From positions 12,994,091-13,058,090 of the forward strand of contig NC_081547.1 in the NCBI RefSeq assembly GCF_901000735.1: a stretch of DNA of 64,000 nt. The letters run 5' to 3'. This document shows, one piece after another, positions 47,321 to 59,503 of this stretch (position 1 is its first letter; each line of letters opens with the position of its first letter). This DNA is from Corylus avellana (lineage: Eukaryota; Streptophyta; Magnoliopsida; Fagales; Betulaceae). Position numbers and translations under genes: made by a program. The notes below the pieces were generated by a model. That model made no database searches. It was not told the DNA's origin and worked only from the letters and a program-made list of their open reading frames with translations.

Positions 47321-47724
47321 ATTAACATAGCAGAAGACTAAGGTAACTAATCAAAGACCAACATCTTTGATTCTGTAAGGAGAAACGTCTTCGTCTTCTA
47401 CCCAAAGATAAGCTCAAACCCGTAGGTTAAGAAAAGAACACAAACTCCACAGAGTTTTGAGATAAATTCTTTGATTTTATAATAATTTAATGAATTGGGT
47501 TTTACATTATAAGCTAGTCTATTTATAAAAGAGAAATACTTATAGAGAAAGTAAACATAATCTTAGTAGCAAAGTTAAACCTAATCATAGCAGGGAAAGT
47601 AAATATAATCCTAATAGGAAAAAGTAAATATAATTCTAGCAGGGAAAGGAGAATAAAATCCTAATTATAAAAATAAATAAATAAAATCTTTTAGCCTTTA
47701 GTGGGGTAAGGACCACGTCCTACA
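47321..47724 (-). repeat. 5' LTR of the Gypsy element
   Basis: Direct copy of 44721-45102 with extra AAGTAAAYATAATCCTA repeats. It adjoins the priming site at 47309-47320. Confidence 0.85.
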
Positions 47725-47738
47725 TCACTCCGCCACTG

Positions 47739-48480
47739 CTTAAATGGTAATTATCCTATAAAATAATTTTTTTTATATGCCCGCACCAAAAAAGGGAAAT
47801 GAGGAAGGATAAATTCCAATTAGTTATATTCGCTTCATGAGACGTGGTCATTTTCCGAATAAGCTACTCCTTAAAAACAACAGAAATCTAAGTTATTCTA
47901 ACATATGTATATATATATTTTCAAAACATTCCCATTCTACCCATGCCATTCTCGTAACACAAAAAAAGTAAATTAATAGCCTAGATCGGTTTAATGCTTT
48001 TTTCCCTTTTATTTGTCATTCTTTAATCATACATGCCTGCGGACTGAAGTCTTTCCCTTGTAGTACCAGTTTCGATCAATTAGCCGACGGGCAGGGACAT
48101 GGTTGTCTTTGAAGAATTTCGAGTAAGGGCAATATCGTCATCTCGTAACACGCGAATCACAAATCAAAACCCACTTTAGCGCGGCCTTTTTGTAATGGCC
48201 GTGCTTCTTTCTGACAATATTCTCTGTACGGGAAGGAGTCCGTCCAGTCCACTGTTCTATTTTCCCATCGCGGGGGGTTGCGTGCTCCCAATCCCACATT
48301 GATCAGAAAAATCCAACACATTAATCAATAATTAATTAATTAGTTCGGATTCCCAATCTTGGAAAGCATAATAAATGGTTGGACCAACTTTTTATTGGAA
48401 ATGGAAATCAGAACAATTTACTGCTCACAAAGTTAACATTTATGGAGTAGCATAAGCATTTTCTTTCTTCAATGCCACCA
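47739..48480 (+). promoter_or_regulatory. Upstream region of the DUF1666 gene
   Basis: Single-copy-looking DNA between the transposon nest and the transcribed leader. No clear TATA box; a CT-rich stretch (TTTACCTTTCTCTCTCTGTG) starts near 48482, where transcription plausibly begins. Includes the GC-richer segment 48170-48290. Extent of the promoter is inferred from position only. Confidence 0.35.
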
Positions 48481-49564
48481 ATTTACCTTTCTCTCTCTGT
48501 GCCAGCAGCCTCTCACTCCTAGAGCTCTTCTTCTAGGTTTCTCTAACGAAGCAAACCCTTTTTTCTTCTTTTTCTACTTCTACTTTAGATTTAGGGTGTC
48601 ACATTGCCGTTGCCGACAGATTTCTTGATCTTACTGGATTTGATGGGTTTGTTTTTATTTTCTTTTTCTTCTTCTTTTGGGTTGATTTAGTGTGAAAAAA
48701 CCTGTGGAAATGTGCTTCTGGGTGTTGAGGGAATTGGCATGTTTTGCAAGACACTGCTTAAAGGGTTCTTGTTGGGTTTTGGTGTTATTGGGGTAGTGCT
48801 GCTCAAAGGTTTGCTTTTTGAGCAGTGAATCGGTGAAAAAAGATCAGCAATCTTCTTGGGTCACTAAAGGTGGTGGCTTTTCTCGGGATTTTTTTGGGGT
48901 TTGGCCTTTTGTTTGGTAATGTGGCTCAGAAATGAAATGTTGGAGGGATCTGCAAATATTTGTGAAGTTGCTGGGGGTATCTGGTCTCTGTAAGTGCAGC
49001 AGTTTCACAGTTCACTAGAAGGTAAGTGCTTGATCTATGTTGAGTCTTTGAAACTTCAAAAGGTAAACACTTTGAATACTTGTGAAAGAAATGTACTTTA
49101 CTGACATCTCTATTTGTTTTTTTTCTGTAAAGACATGATGCTGTAGTTTAGTTTTTGAGGGAAACAATATGCAGTAATTTTGCTATTTTGAGCTTGCAAC
49201 AGTTTCTGGGTTTTCATTAGCTTTCTTCGGAGCTCCCTTCTCTGTGAAAAGAAAGTGATCTGAAGCTGATTTAAGCTTGAAAGTTAGTGTTTTGGTTGTT
49301 TTGGTACTGGATCACTGTGATGGGATTTGGGTGTTGAAGGTTTATTGCTTATCAGATTCTAGCTTAAACTGGTTTCGTGGCACGTCGCAGATTTTCCTTA
49401 AAATATTTCAGGATTTTGTTTGCTGATTATCTATATTGGAAAGATTTTGACAGCAGGATCTCACATTTGTTCGATTAAACGTTTGGGATAAACAGGGAGG
49501 TTTTATCTAATATCTGCTTTTGATACCAGAAAAAAACTTATCAGCGAAGAAACGGTAGCTGAAC
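48481..49564 (+). other. 5' leader of the DUF1666 gene with probable leader intron
   Basis: CT-rich leader, then a strong donor CACTAGAAG|GTAAGTGC at 49021/49022. Possible acceptors are GATACCAG at 49529 or AAACAG at 49496. Several upstream ATGs are present; the clearest uORF is at 48919-48993. A second GTAAGT donor at 48990 would truncate that uORF. Exon limits are predictions. Confidence 0.5.
48919..48993 (+). other. uORF of 24 codons in the DUF1666 leader
   Basis: ATG TGG CTC ... TGG TCT CTG TAA encodes MWLRNEMLEGSANICEVAGG plus four residues and ends just before the leader donor. It is one of several upstream ATGs in a long leader, so translational control is possible but unproven. Confidence 0.35.
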
Positions 49565-52500
49565 ATGGATTTCTTTAAAGTAAAAAAATTCAGAAAAGCC
49601 CACAAACCTGGGCCAGGAAAAGATTTAGAGGATAATCCCATACCACAGCCTGAGGAACCAAAGAATGAGAATGGTGGTGATGATTTGAGTAAATCAGCTA
49701 ATGCTGATCCTGTTGCTGAAGCTGAAGCTGAGGATGATGATGATGATTTTATTACGAATGAGGTGAAGAGGAGGTTGAAAGAACTGAGAAGAAACAGTTT
49801 CATGGTGTTGATTCCAGAAGAAGAGTCTTGTGCAGAAGAGGAAGAAGAGGAGGAGGAGGAGGAGGAGGGTGAGACAAGCTCTAGTGAGTGGAAGGATGTG
49901 GAAGCAGAAGCTCGGCAGTGGTGGTGTGGATTTGACGCTGTGTACGACAAGTACTGCGAGCGGATGCTGTTCTTTGATCGGATGAGCACACAGCAGCTTG
50001 ATGAAGTTAGTAAAGGTAGCTTGCTTTGACTGATAATATATATTTAAGTGTGTCAACTCTTTCAGTGTTGGGGTGTTTCTTGTTTTAATAGTGAATATTT
50101 GTAGTGTTCCTCATTATCTACGTCATTTGAGTTTTGTGGAATATCTACTTATATTTACTCACCCTATGTGAAGGTGCTATCTGGGTGGTTCAAATATGTT
50201 AGGGCTGATGAAATCTTAATATACATGTATATAAGAATTGACTTCCTCAACTGACTAGACAAACTCCAATGTACTAGAAACTTGATTGATTTGAACTCCA
50301 ATGAGTCCGGACTGAGCTCAGATTTGAGACTGATGAAACTCAATTGAGTTTGCAGTTTCTAATATTGTTTAGTCATGGTTAGTTTCAATTTAAAACGTAA
50401 TATATTGGATTTAATTTTTTTTACCAAGTTATTGATTATATGGAAAATGTGGAAATCCCAAAACATTCTATCAGGTAGCTTGACAATTGAATCATTAGAA
50501 AGTATAAATTATTTATTCTATGTTTAGGCTGGATTTTTTTATAAGTAATAAATCAATCTTATTGAAAGCGTAAGGCGCTCCTAAGTACATAGAAAGTATA
50601 CAAAAAGAACCTCCTACCTATAAAGAGCAAAACGAACAAGGAAGTTACTTTAGCTAATCAACAGAGGAGACACAAACATCGATGCCCAAAGATACAATGT
50701 TTCGTAAATCAAAGATAAAATTTTCCCTAGTGTCCTCTCCGAGTCCGCCAAGTTTCTATCATTCATTTCCCTCCATAAACACCAAAAGAGGCATGTAGGC
50801 ACCATTTTCTCATCGCAACACCGGACCACCAATAGTCAAACAAATCAACAACACGTCTAGGCATAACTCAAGGCAGCCCAAAATGATTGAAAAGATCACT
50901 CCAAATGGTGGAAGCCACATTGCAGTGAAGAAGAAGGTGGTCCACGGACTCCCCATCCCTCTTGCACATGCAACATCTATCTATCATGATGACATGCCAC
51001 CTCTTAAGATTATCCAAGGTGAGAATCTTGCCTAGTGTCGCCGACCACGCAAAAAATGCCGCCCTCGAAGGAGCTTGAGTCTGCCGAACGCTCTTCCAGG
51101 GGAAGCAACTACTTTTAGGAGAAGCTAGAGAGCAGTAGAATGATTTGACCTTGAACAATCCTCTTTTGGAAGGAGCCCACCACAATCGATCTTCACATCC
51201 TCTTCTCACACTAACTGAATGTAACACTTGGAAAAAAGAAGTAAAGACATCCACCTCCCAATCATGCGTCACTCTAGCAAAGCTCACATTCCATTGGTTG
51301 GAGCTTCAAAAAAACTATAAATTAGCCACAATAGAGGCATCCTTCACACAAGCGAGACCATATTAAACTGGAAAAGCTACCTTTAGAACCGCTTCCCCAC
51401 ACCACTAGTCATGCCAAAAGCTGATCCTGGAACCATCCCCCACCTCTAACTGCATTGAGAAGATCTAGCGTCATTTTTTGTGGGGTGGGTTAGGTGGAGT
51501 GTTCAAATATCACTTGATGAGTTGGTCCAAGGTTTGTTCTTTGATCTTTAAGGGAGAGTTGGATAAAAGAGATTTGATGGTGTTTAATCGCGCTCTCTTG
51601 GGTAAGATCTTAATAGGGTTGTTATGATTTAAGATTGCTAGGCAATAGCAAGAGGGACAAGAAGACTTGCTAAAACACCTGAAATGATTTAAGCAACAAA
51701 TTGTAGAAGTGAAGCACCTTTTCGGCTTCTTGGCTATTTAATGTAATATAGGGACCAAAATTAGAACTTCACTGTTAGATGGACGGACAAATAAGCATAT
51801 CTATCTGGTGCTTGCTTTTGATGCTTGGGTTATGACTGTCTAGTACCATGTGCTTACCTATATGCTTCAATGTTTTTTTTTGATAAGTAACCTATATGCT
51901 TCAATGTTTACAGGTTTTTTTTTTTTTTTTTCTTCTTTGTTCATCAACAATTTCCAGCTTTTAGCTGAACTTATTTTTTGTGCTCCAATGTATGGGTGCT
52001 GTGCTCCAATGTATTCTTTAAATCATCTGCACAGATAAAGGTTGTCTTACAGGCTCTCAAGCCCCTGCAACTCCATCACCAAGATCTGCATCTAAGAAGC
52101 TTACATCCCCTCTTCGCTGTCTTTCTTTGAAGAAGATTGAAGAACCCGATGATGAAACTGAATATCTTCAGCAGCCAGGTCATGACCCATACCAAGATAT
52201 TGAAACAGCATATGTAGCTCAAATCTGCTTGACTTGGGAAGCACTTCACTGTCAATACACTCAACTGAGTCATAAAATCATGTGTCAACCTGATAATCCG
52301 GCCTGTTATAATTACAGTGCTCAGCAGTTTCAACAATTCCAGGTTCTATTACAAAGGTTTATTGAGAATGAACCCTTTGAGGAGGGTTCTAGGGCAGAAA
52401 TTTATGCTCGATCACGGAAGCTATTGCCTAAACTGCTCCAGGTTCCTAATATAAAAGGTAAATTCTTGTGGACAAATCTGTAGAACTTTTTGGATCATTT

Positions 52501-55500
52501 CAATTGGGGAGTATGAAGTATGATGTGACTCTGAAGATTAATGTCTCTCTTTCTTTAATGTAACTAGATCATGTTTACCTGTTGTAGCAAACAAATGTGT
52601 TTTGCTTTATGGAAAATGGACTACCTATTGGAGTTGGTTTCTTTGCTTATGATATTGCGCTGCTAAGTAATTAGGTTCAATTATCTGTTTCAGGTTCAGA
52701 TAAAAAAGAACCAGAGAAAGAAGAATCAGATCTGATGGTCCTGGCTCCTGATCTCATCAAGATTGTTGAGAGTTCAATCCTTACTTTCCAGCTGTTCATG
52801 AAGATGGACAAGAAAAAATCAAATGGGGTTCTTCGCCTTTTTGGAAATCAAAACCAGATTGCAACCCCTCTTCAACAGATTCAGTCTTCTCTTGAGAAGG
52901 TAAGGTCCTATGATGTATCTTGTTTTTCCACTTTCTAGCCTATCATCATTTTTTTTTTTGTTTCAATAACTCTCTAGGCTAGCATCTTTATCTGAACATT
53001 AACCAAGTCTTCTCAGGCCTCTAGTGCAGGAAACTTTTGTTGCCGTTTAAATTTTCCTAATCCTTTATTATGTTAATTGGCATTATTAATTAATCTGCTG
53101 TTTGTGTGAGATTCACAACTGCGTTCTCACCCTTTATTCAATCCATTAATTCTTGTTTGTGTGGCTGGCTCTAAACTCTTGTAAGTTTACGTACAGCACC
53201 ATGTAGCAACACTATAATTCTGCATATGTTGGTATTGACGTTTGAATATCATAGTCACACCACAGTTTCTAGAATATTTTTTGGGTAATGGTGCAACTTG
53301 ATTTCGGTCAAATCAATACAATAATTGATTTACAGTTTTCAAAGATAATTATATTACAAAACAAAACTACTTAAAAAATGAAACAATTGATATGTGTAGC
53401 GGGTGCATCCCTTTTTTTCCCCTACTATTTACTTTTTCTGTTTGAAGAAAGAAGACTTGAGGGCATCTTTTCTTGAGTATGACTGAAAGAGAGTTAACAG
53501 CAAGTGTTGCTGTATCAGTTTATCACATCAATTGATTTCAATAAGGACAAATATTAAAGATACCGATTATAAAGTTATCATCTTCTTCACGGTCTTAAAT
53601 TCTTCAATAAATTCTCCATTATGACCAACTTATCCACTTAGACTTCAGACACTTGTTTTCAAATAAATGTTGTCTGGGAATCCTATTGCTGTGTTTTTAG
53701 GGTCCATTAGGGTATTGCTACACTTTTTTCTGTCAATAATTATTGGAGTACATCAGAGTGTCATTTGTATGTTACATTTTGTGTTGAACTATGAGTGTAT
53801 CTTAGACTCGACAAATATCATTAAAAGCGTAAGACACTTGTAAGTACATAGGAAATATACAAAAGGAAACCCCTAACTAGAATTGACAAAAATAACAAGG
53901 AATCACTATAACTAAACATCAAAGGAGACATAAGCAATTGTCCACTGATGCAAAGTTTGTTGCTCAGGGGGAGTGTACTAGAGTAAGTTACAAGTTGTCA
54001 TTGTTCTTAGGGTTCCAAGGCTAAGCATATTTGGCTGACATCCTATGTTGCGGGGTTTCTACTCTGCCGGTGAAGCTTACAAGTTGTCTACTTTCTCCCG
54101 GTTCATAGGGTTCCAATACCGTTTCAACACCTTTTAGAGCCGGTTCAGTGATTTATCATCTGGTTCAGTGCATTTCAGTTCTGGTTCACTGTTTTCCTTG
54201 ACCGGTTCAGCCTATTTTAGTCCCAGTTCAGTTGTTTTTTGGTCCGGTGCAAAGCTTCAGCTTTGTTTTATCTGGTTTAGAGTGTTCCGAGACTGGTTCA
54301 GTTCATTTCCTGAACGGTTCAGAGTTTTTCCTGCCAATTTAGAGCTTTTCTTGCTGGTTCGGAGCATTTTCCTTCCGATTCAAAGCATTTTCTTGTCAGG
54401 TCAGAGCATATTCTGGCCAAGTTCAATGAGGTAAATGGAGCAACCATCAAGTTTGTTGCTCAGGGGGAGTACTAGAGTAAGTTACAAGTTGTCATTGTTG
54501 TTGGTTTCTCCGTTGTTGGTGGTATTGATGATAAAGAGTTTATTTTTAATCTTCCTTGAGCTTGAATCCAATTGATGTTGTGTTGGAGCTATTTAGTTGG
54601 ATTTTGAAACTCACAAAATGGGGATAGAGAGTTAGGTGACCTCGCATGGTGAGAATCCAACCTCCACACAAAAAGGAGCTATTTAGTTGGATGTCTGAAA
54701 ATGGCGATAGAGAGTTAGGTGACTTCCCATAGTGAGAATCCAACTCTCCATGCACAAGGCTCAAGATGTCAGGAGAGTTGGAGATTTCGTGGCTGTCCTA
54801 CAAGAAGTCAAAGGGTTCATTCAGAAGATATCATCTGGACACCATATGTGAAGACAAGAGAACAACTTGTGGATAGAGAACAGCTTGCAGAATCTTGACA
54901 AATGGAGTGTTTAGAAGTGTTTCCGTTCAGCCTTATGCAAGCTGAGCATGCGAGACATCTATGACTCACCTTGAGGGGGAGTGTTGGAGATGGAAACTAT
55001 CTACGATTTGGTCCTCCTTGATTAATGTCTATTATTATTATGATTTTATTCTGATTTGATCTTATTGTAATATGTCATCATTTCTTTCCATATTAGTTCC
55101 TAGGTTTCTTCCATTTAACCTATGTATGGAAATATTAAGAATCAACAAGTGAATAAGAATACTTTTCTCCTACTCTATTTTTCTACAACACCTCCTCAAC
55201 ATATACAATAAAAAGTCCCAATTCACATGATCATAAGATTTTCAAGATCCATTTTGCAAATAACACCCACCTCACTAGATCTTAATCTACTATCGAGGCA
55301 TTCATTAGCAATAAGAACAGGATCTAGGATTTGCCTACCTCTTATGAAAGCATTCAGCGACTTGGAGATGATCTTCTTCGTCACCATATTAAGCTTGTTA
55401 GCAAGAATCATCGCAATAATTTTGTAGATACTCCACGCAAGACTGATCGGGCAGAAGTCCTTGAGATCGATAGCCCTTGGAATCTTTGGAATGAGAGTAA

Positions 55501-58500
55501 TAAACAAAGCATTGAGGCTCCTCTCAAACTTACCTCTAGCATGGAAGTCATTAAAAACCTTCATAATATCCACTTTTAAGCAAACTTCGAAGAACGCCAT
55601 AGAGAACCCATCAAGGGCCCAGCGCCTTGTCACCATTCATAGCTTTCACTACCTTCTTAACCTCCTCCTCGAAAAGTCTCTCCAACCAACTAGCCTCAGT
55701 CTCCAAAATGGAGTCAAAGGAAAGACTATCCACCAGGGGCCTCAAACTACCCTGCTCCGTATATGACTGTTGATAAAACTAGACAATGTGCTCATTGATC
55801 TCTACCTGATTAGAAGAGAGTCTGCCGCCAATCAATAAGGAGTCTATAGTGTTCTTCCTTCTGTTATAGTTTGCTATGGAGTGAAGAATTTAGTACACTT
55901 ATCACCCTTCACCACAACACCCTAGATTTCTGCCTTCAACTCACCTCCAACAAGAGGGTATATCTTTCTAACTTGCTAACAACTTCTGCCTTCTTTATTT
56001 TCTCCTCATCTCCTAAGGCCCTTACTTCAATGACGTCAAAAACATGTAACTCTTCTAGAAGGATCCTCGTCCTCCTTTCTACATTGCCAAACACCTCTTC
56101 TTTCCATTTCTTCAAGTCAATTTTCAAATACTTGAGTTTGCGTGCTAACACGAAGCTTGGTGTACCCTGAAATTGATGAGTCCCACCACTGCTTCACCAA
56201 GCCCACAAAACCTTCTGCCTTTAGCCACATGGTTTCAAATCTAAAAGACCTACTCCCCTAAGAACATCACCACAATCAAGGAGAATAGGGAAGTGAGCCG
56301 AACAATGATGAGGGAGCCTTTTCTGGGACACTCAAAAACAAAGCTTCCCACACCGAAGTGACAAGGAGTCTATCAATCCTAGACCAAACTGGAGGGTCCC
56401 AAGTAATCGACCAAGTAAAAGAACTGCCAACAAGAGGAAGATCCATCAAACCCTAATCAAAATGAAGTCCGAGAACTCCATCATAGCAAGACATAAACAA
56501 GCCTCACCCAATCTTTCACTGGGGAAGCAGGTAACATTAAAATCACCCCCACTACACCAAGGCAGGTTCCACCAACTGAGCAAACTAACCAATTCATCCC
56601 AAAAAAGCCTCCAATCCTTAATAGAATTAGGACCATAGACACCCGCAAAAGCGCAGATGGAGTGATCTTCAACATTTTTGAAGGAAACAACCAGGGTGAA
56701 ATCCCCCACACACTCCTCTCTTCTCCACCACCCTTGTGTCCTACATAATCAAAATACTCCCTAAAGCCTCACTGGAATCCAAACAACACTAGTCCACATG
56801 ATTGCAACCCCATAAACTAAGCACAACACTATGAGACATGACTTCAAGTTTAGTTTTTCGAAAATAAACAATATTCACCTTCCAATCTCTGAGCAACTTC
56901 CTAACCACCCTCAAACATTTCATCCCCTAATTCAACCCTCTCACATTCCAGGAGAGTAGCATGGGCTTCATAAAAACACTATAGGTACCCTCTCCTTGCC
57001 TTTACCACAGCTAGAACATTCACTTCTCTCATCATAGTTAATGATGCACTCTAAATTTCTTAGTTCCCTACTACCTTTCATAACAGGTTTAGATAGAGAA
57101 GCCATAAACTCATGACGGCGATCCTCTTCAAGGAATGTCAAGAGAGACAAGCTGCTCATACCCACACAAAAAATCCCCACAATAGGATAGATCTCCTTCG
57201 CATAGTGTGCAACCCAATTTGAGTAGCCAGCCTCACCCACCGCACTAGGGGGATAGGTATACAGCAACGAATTGAGATCTTTACCAAACTCACCATCACC
57301 ATCCCCATCCAACTCATCCATGAGACATGAAGCCTCATCATCCCTATCAACCTTGTGCTGACTACCTCCCTAAGACAACCAACTCTGAACACTGCCTGGA
57401 GCAACCACTTGTGGGGGAAAAGGCACCATTGACCCCAACTACTTGCCTCCTTAGACCTGGTGGATTGTTAGGCACCATAGAGGAGACGGGAGGCTACGCA
57501 AAGTAGCACTGAAGACTTCGGCGAGATCTAGGAATGGCATAGCTGCATGAGACCCTTCGACGAGATCTAGGAGAAACCCAATGCTGCTGACATAATCTGG
57601 GAGTCCACTAGCAAGACCCAAGAAGGAATCCCAATAGGACTAGTGGCAGCTACCGGCCCCTTAACAAGAGCTGGACAAGGTCACCAGCAGCATCTGCTTA
57701 CACCAACGACAGATTTGACGTAGCCCGAGCAGACCCACCACAAAACCGAAGGAAGCTAGGAATTGAGCCCCCAACCAGCACCTTATTAGCCAAATCTGAG
57801 CCCAAAGACGACTGAAGCTGAACTGCTGAGTTCAAAGAAGCTTGCTCAGCTGCCAAAACTGCCAGTGAGGCCTTCGGCGATCCACCAGCCCCGATGGAGA
57901 AGCGAGCTGCATTGTAGCCCATGTTAAAAGCACAATCTGGGTCTGAAGATGACACCCCAGGTCTAAGAACACTACTTCTGACCTATGGTGTGGGGGTGAG
58001 ACACCTGAAGTGCCCGGGTCAAGGTCCAGCTTCCACGCACCTGGGGCGAGACCAAACTTCAAAACCTTCTTCAGAGTGGGCTTCCGAGGCTAGGAAGGAC
58101 CTGCCATAGACCTTACTTGCAAGGCCTTTTACGTGCCTTAAAAGACTTAGGCGGGCCTTTAAAACCACGGCTTGGCTTAAAAGCTTTAGACCCCAACTCA
58201 AAATACTCTAGTCCTTCAATCACACTCATCAATGCCCGTTCAACCTTCACTTAATTTTCTCAAGTTGACCTCTCCATTCCCAAAGTAACCCACAATTAGC
58301 CACAATAGCCTTACTTTCTGCTTCCTTACAAACCTCATCTTCCTCTGCAACATGAAAGGGGTAAAGAGCTGAGCCTCGAGCACCAAAACTCTGACCCAGC
58401 GTAGCAGGTTGCTCCATATACCCACCGTATCCTCCGGTTGCCTCATCGGACTCTTGGCTGTTAAAGGGTTTCGCTCCACGTCCCTTCAGGATCACAATGA

Positions 58501-59450
58501 GTCCTCTCCGGCCACCCGCTGCATACACCGCTACCTCCAAAAAAATGGCCTGACCCATTGGACCCTCTCTAAACGATGAAAGCCTTGGCGCCCTCTCTAA
58601 ATGACTGGACAAACTTTGGGACCTCAGCATTACGCACCAGCATTTCCTTCGTAATTCTCAACCACTCAGTGCACAACTTCCCCATAAACACAACACGAGA
58701 TAACCCTCTTCTCCAGTGGGAGAACAGAGGCCCCATCAGGCATTGAGAACGCGAAGGTTTTTGCTTCAACATGAAGCCAGCTCACATAATCCATCTTCTA
58801 AACTAAGTATCAGAACAGCGAGCGGGAGAACTAACGAAATGCGCCTACACGCGCCACTGCTGGACTCAGGGTAGAGAGAGAGAGAACTGACCAAGCGCTC
58901 TTTAGATGAATTGGCTGGAAAATATTACTATGGCAAAGTCTTCTACTACTGACATATTTATGAGATTGGTTAAAACCTTTCTTCTTGATGTGGACTATAT
59001 GGGGAACCTACCAATAGTCTGGTACTTATATGCATTCTTTGATGTCCTTATATGTGTTGATGTTCTTGGCGTATATGCGTTTCTTAGGTTTGCGTTTAAG
59101 ACAACCTTGTTTGCGGGTTACACTTGGAGTTCAAATATTCAGTTGCTTACAATGAAGCTATTCGTCCTTATGGGAAGGGCTTTCTACCCAAAAAGTTTGA
59201 AAAAGGCTAGCAATGATCAGGAAAACCTTGGAAGAGTTAGTTTTCAACCAATGATCATTTTTCTTTAAAACCAGTTATTTTGTAGATATTGACTTCATTA
59301 TGATTGTCTATTTCTAATTGCATTGCAGTCAATATTCACAATAAAAACAAAGACCATTGAGAGGTCAAAATTTCATTAAAAACATTTTGACATGAATCAA
59401 CAGATTTAAATAATAACTATTTTCATGTTGAATAACATTTGTTTAAAATC

Positions 59451-59503
<53 letters not shown>

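Larger units (their letters stand above)
44721..47724 (-). mobile_element. Gypsy LTR retrotransposon lacking RT and integrase core
   Basis: LTRs at 44721-45102 and 47321-47724 in the same orientation, both ending GGACCACGTCCTACA on the + strand. On the minus strand a polypurine tract AAGAAGGGGAGACTGA precedes the left LTR. The priming site TGGTATCAAAAC (47309-47320) follows the right one; it is a decayed tRNA-Met(i) site. The interior holds gag, a protease trace and the last part of pol only. No 5-bp duplication is evident (GGCTA / TCACT). Same clade as the element at 4746-9234. Confidence 0.85.
33006..47738. mobile_element. Outer DUF4371-type hAT remnant holding the nest
   Basis: Left end CAGTAGCGGATCTATTTG (33006) and right end CTCCGCCACTG (47728-47738) form inverted CAGT[A/G]GCGGA termini of the DUF4371 hAT type. 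Only short pieces of this element remain visible (33006-33097, 44096-44720 and 47725-47738); everything else is later insertions. TTTTTGGCT left of the Gypsy element joins CCGCCACTG on its right to restore an end like CCTGGCTCCGCCACTG. Flanks TCTAAAAG and CTTAAATG agree at only 5 of 8 positions, so this call is inference. Confidence 0.5.
53949..55190 (+). mobile_element. Copia-type 3' fragment with one LTR
   Basis: The right end is a 209-bp LTR (54982-55190) starting TGTTGGAGATGG and ending TTCTACAACA. A polypurine tract TTGAGGGGGAG stands directly before it. Left of it is internal, non-coding 3' sequence with a degenerate GGTTCAG minisatellite and two duplications. No 5' LTR, priming site or pol was found, so it is a truncated or non-autonomous element. 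It interrupts a LINE reverse transcriptase reading at 55191. Confidence 0.75.

Noticed and set aside
49507..49989. Long minus-strand open frame with Ser and Leu runs
   Set aside because: It is the complement of the Glu- and Asp-rich exon 1 of the DUF1666 gene; GAG/GAA repeats read backwards give Ser/Leu runs.
54168..54434. Plus-strand open frame of 88 residues, Phe/Ser-rich
   Set aside because: It is produced by the GGTTCAG minisatellite in the Copia fragment and shows no protein family features.
58906..59268. Open frame of 120 residues on + beginning [18 protein letters not shown]
   Set aside because: It lies inside intron 3 of the DUF1666 gene, has no recognised homology, and the upstream and downstream exons join in phase without it. 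It would need its own splice sites, which I do not see.
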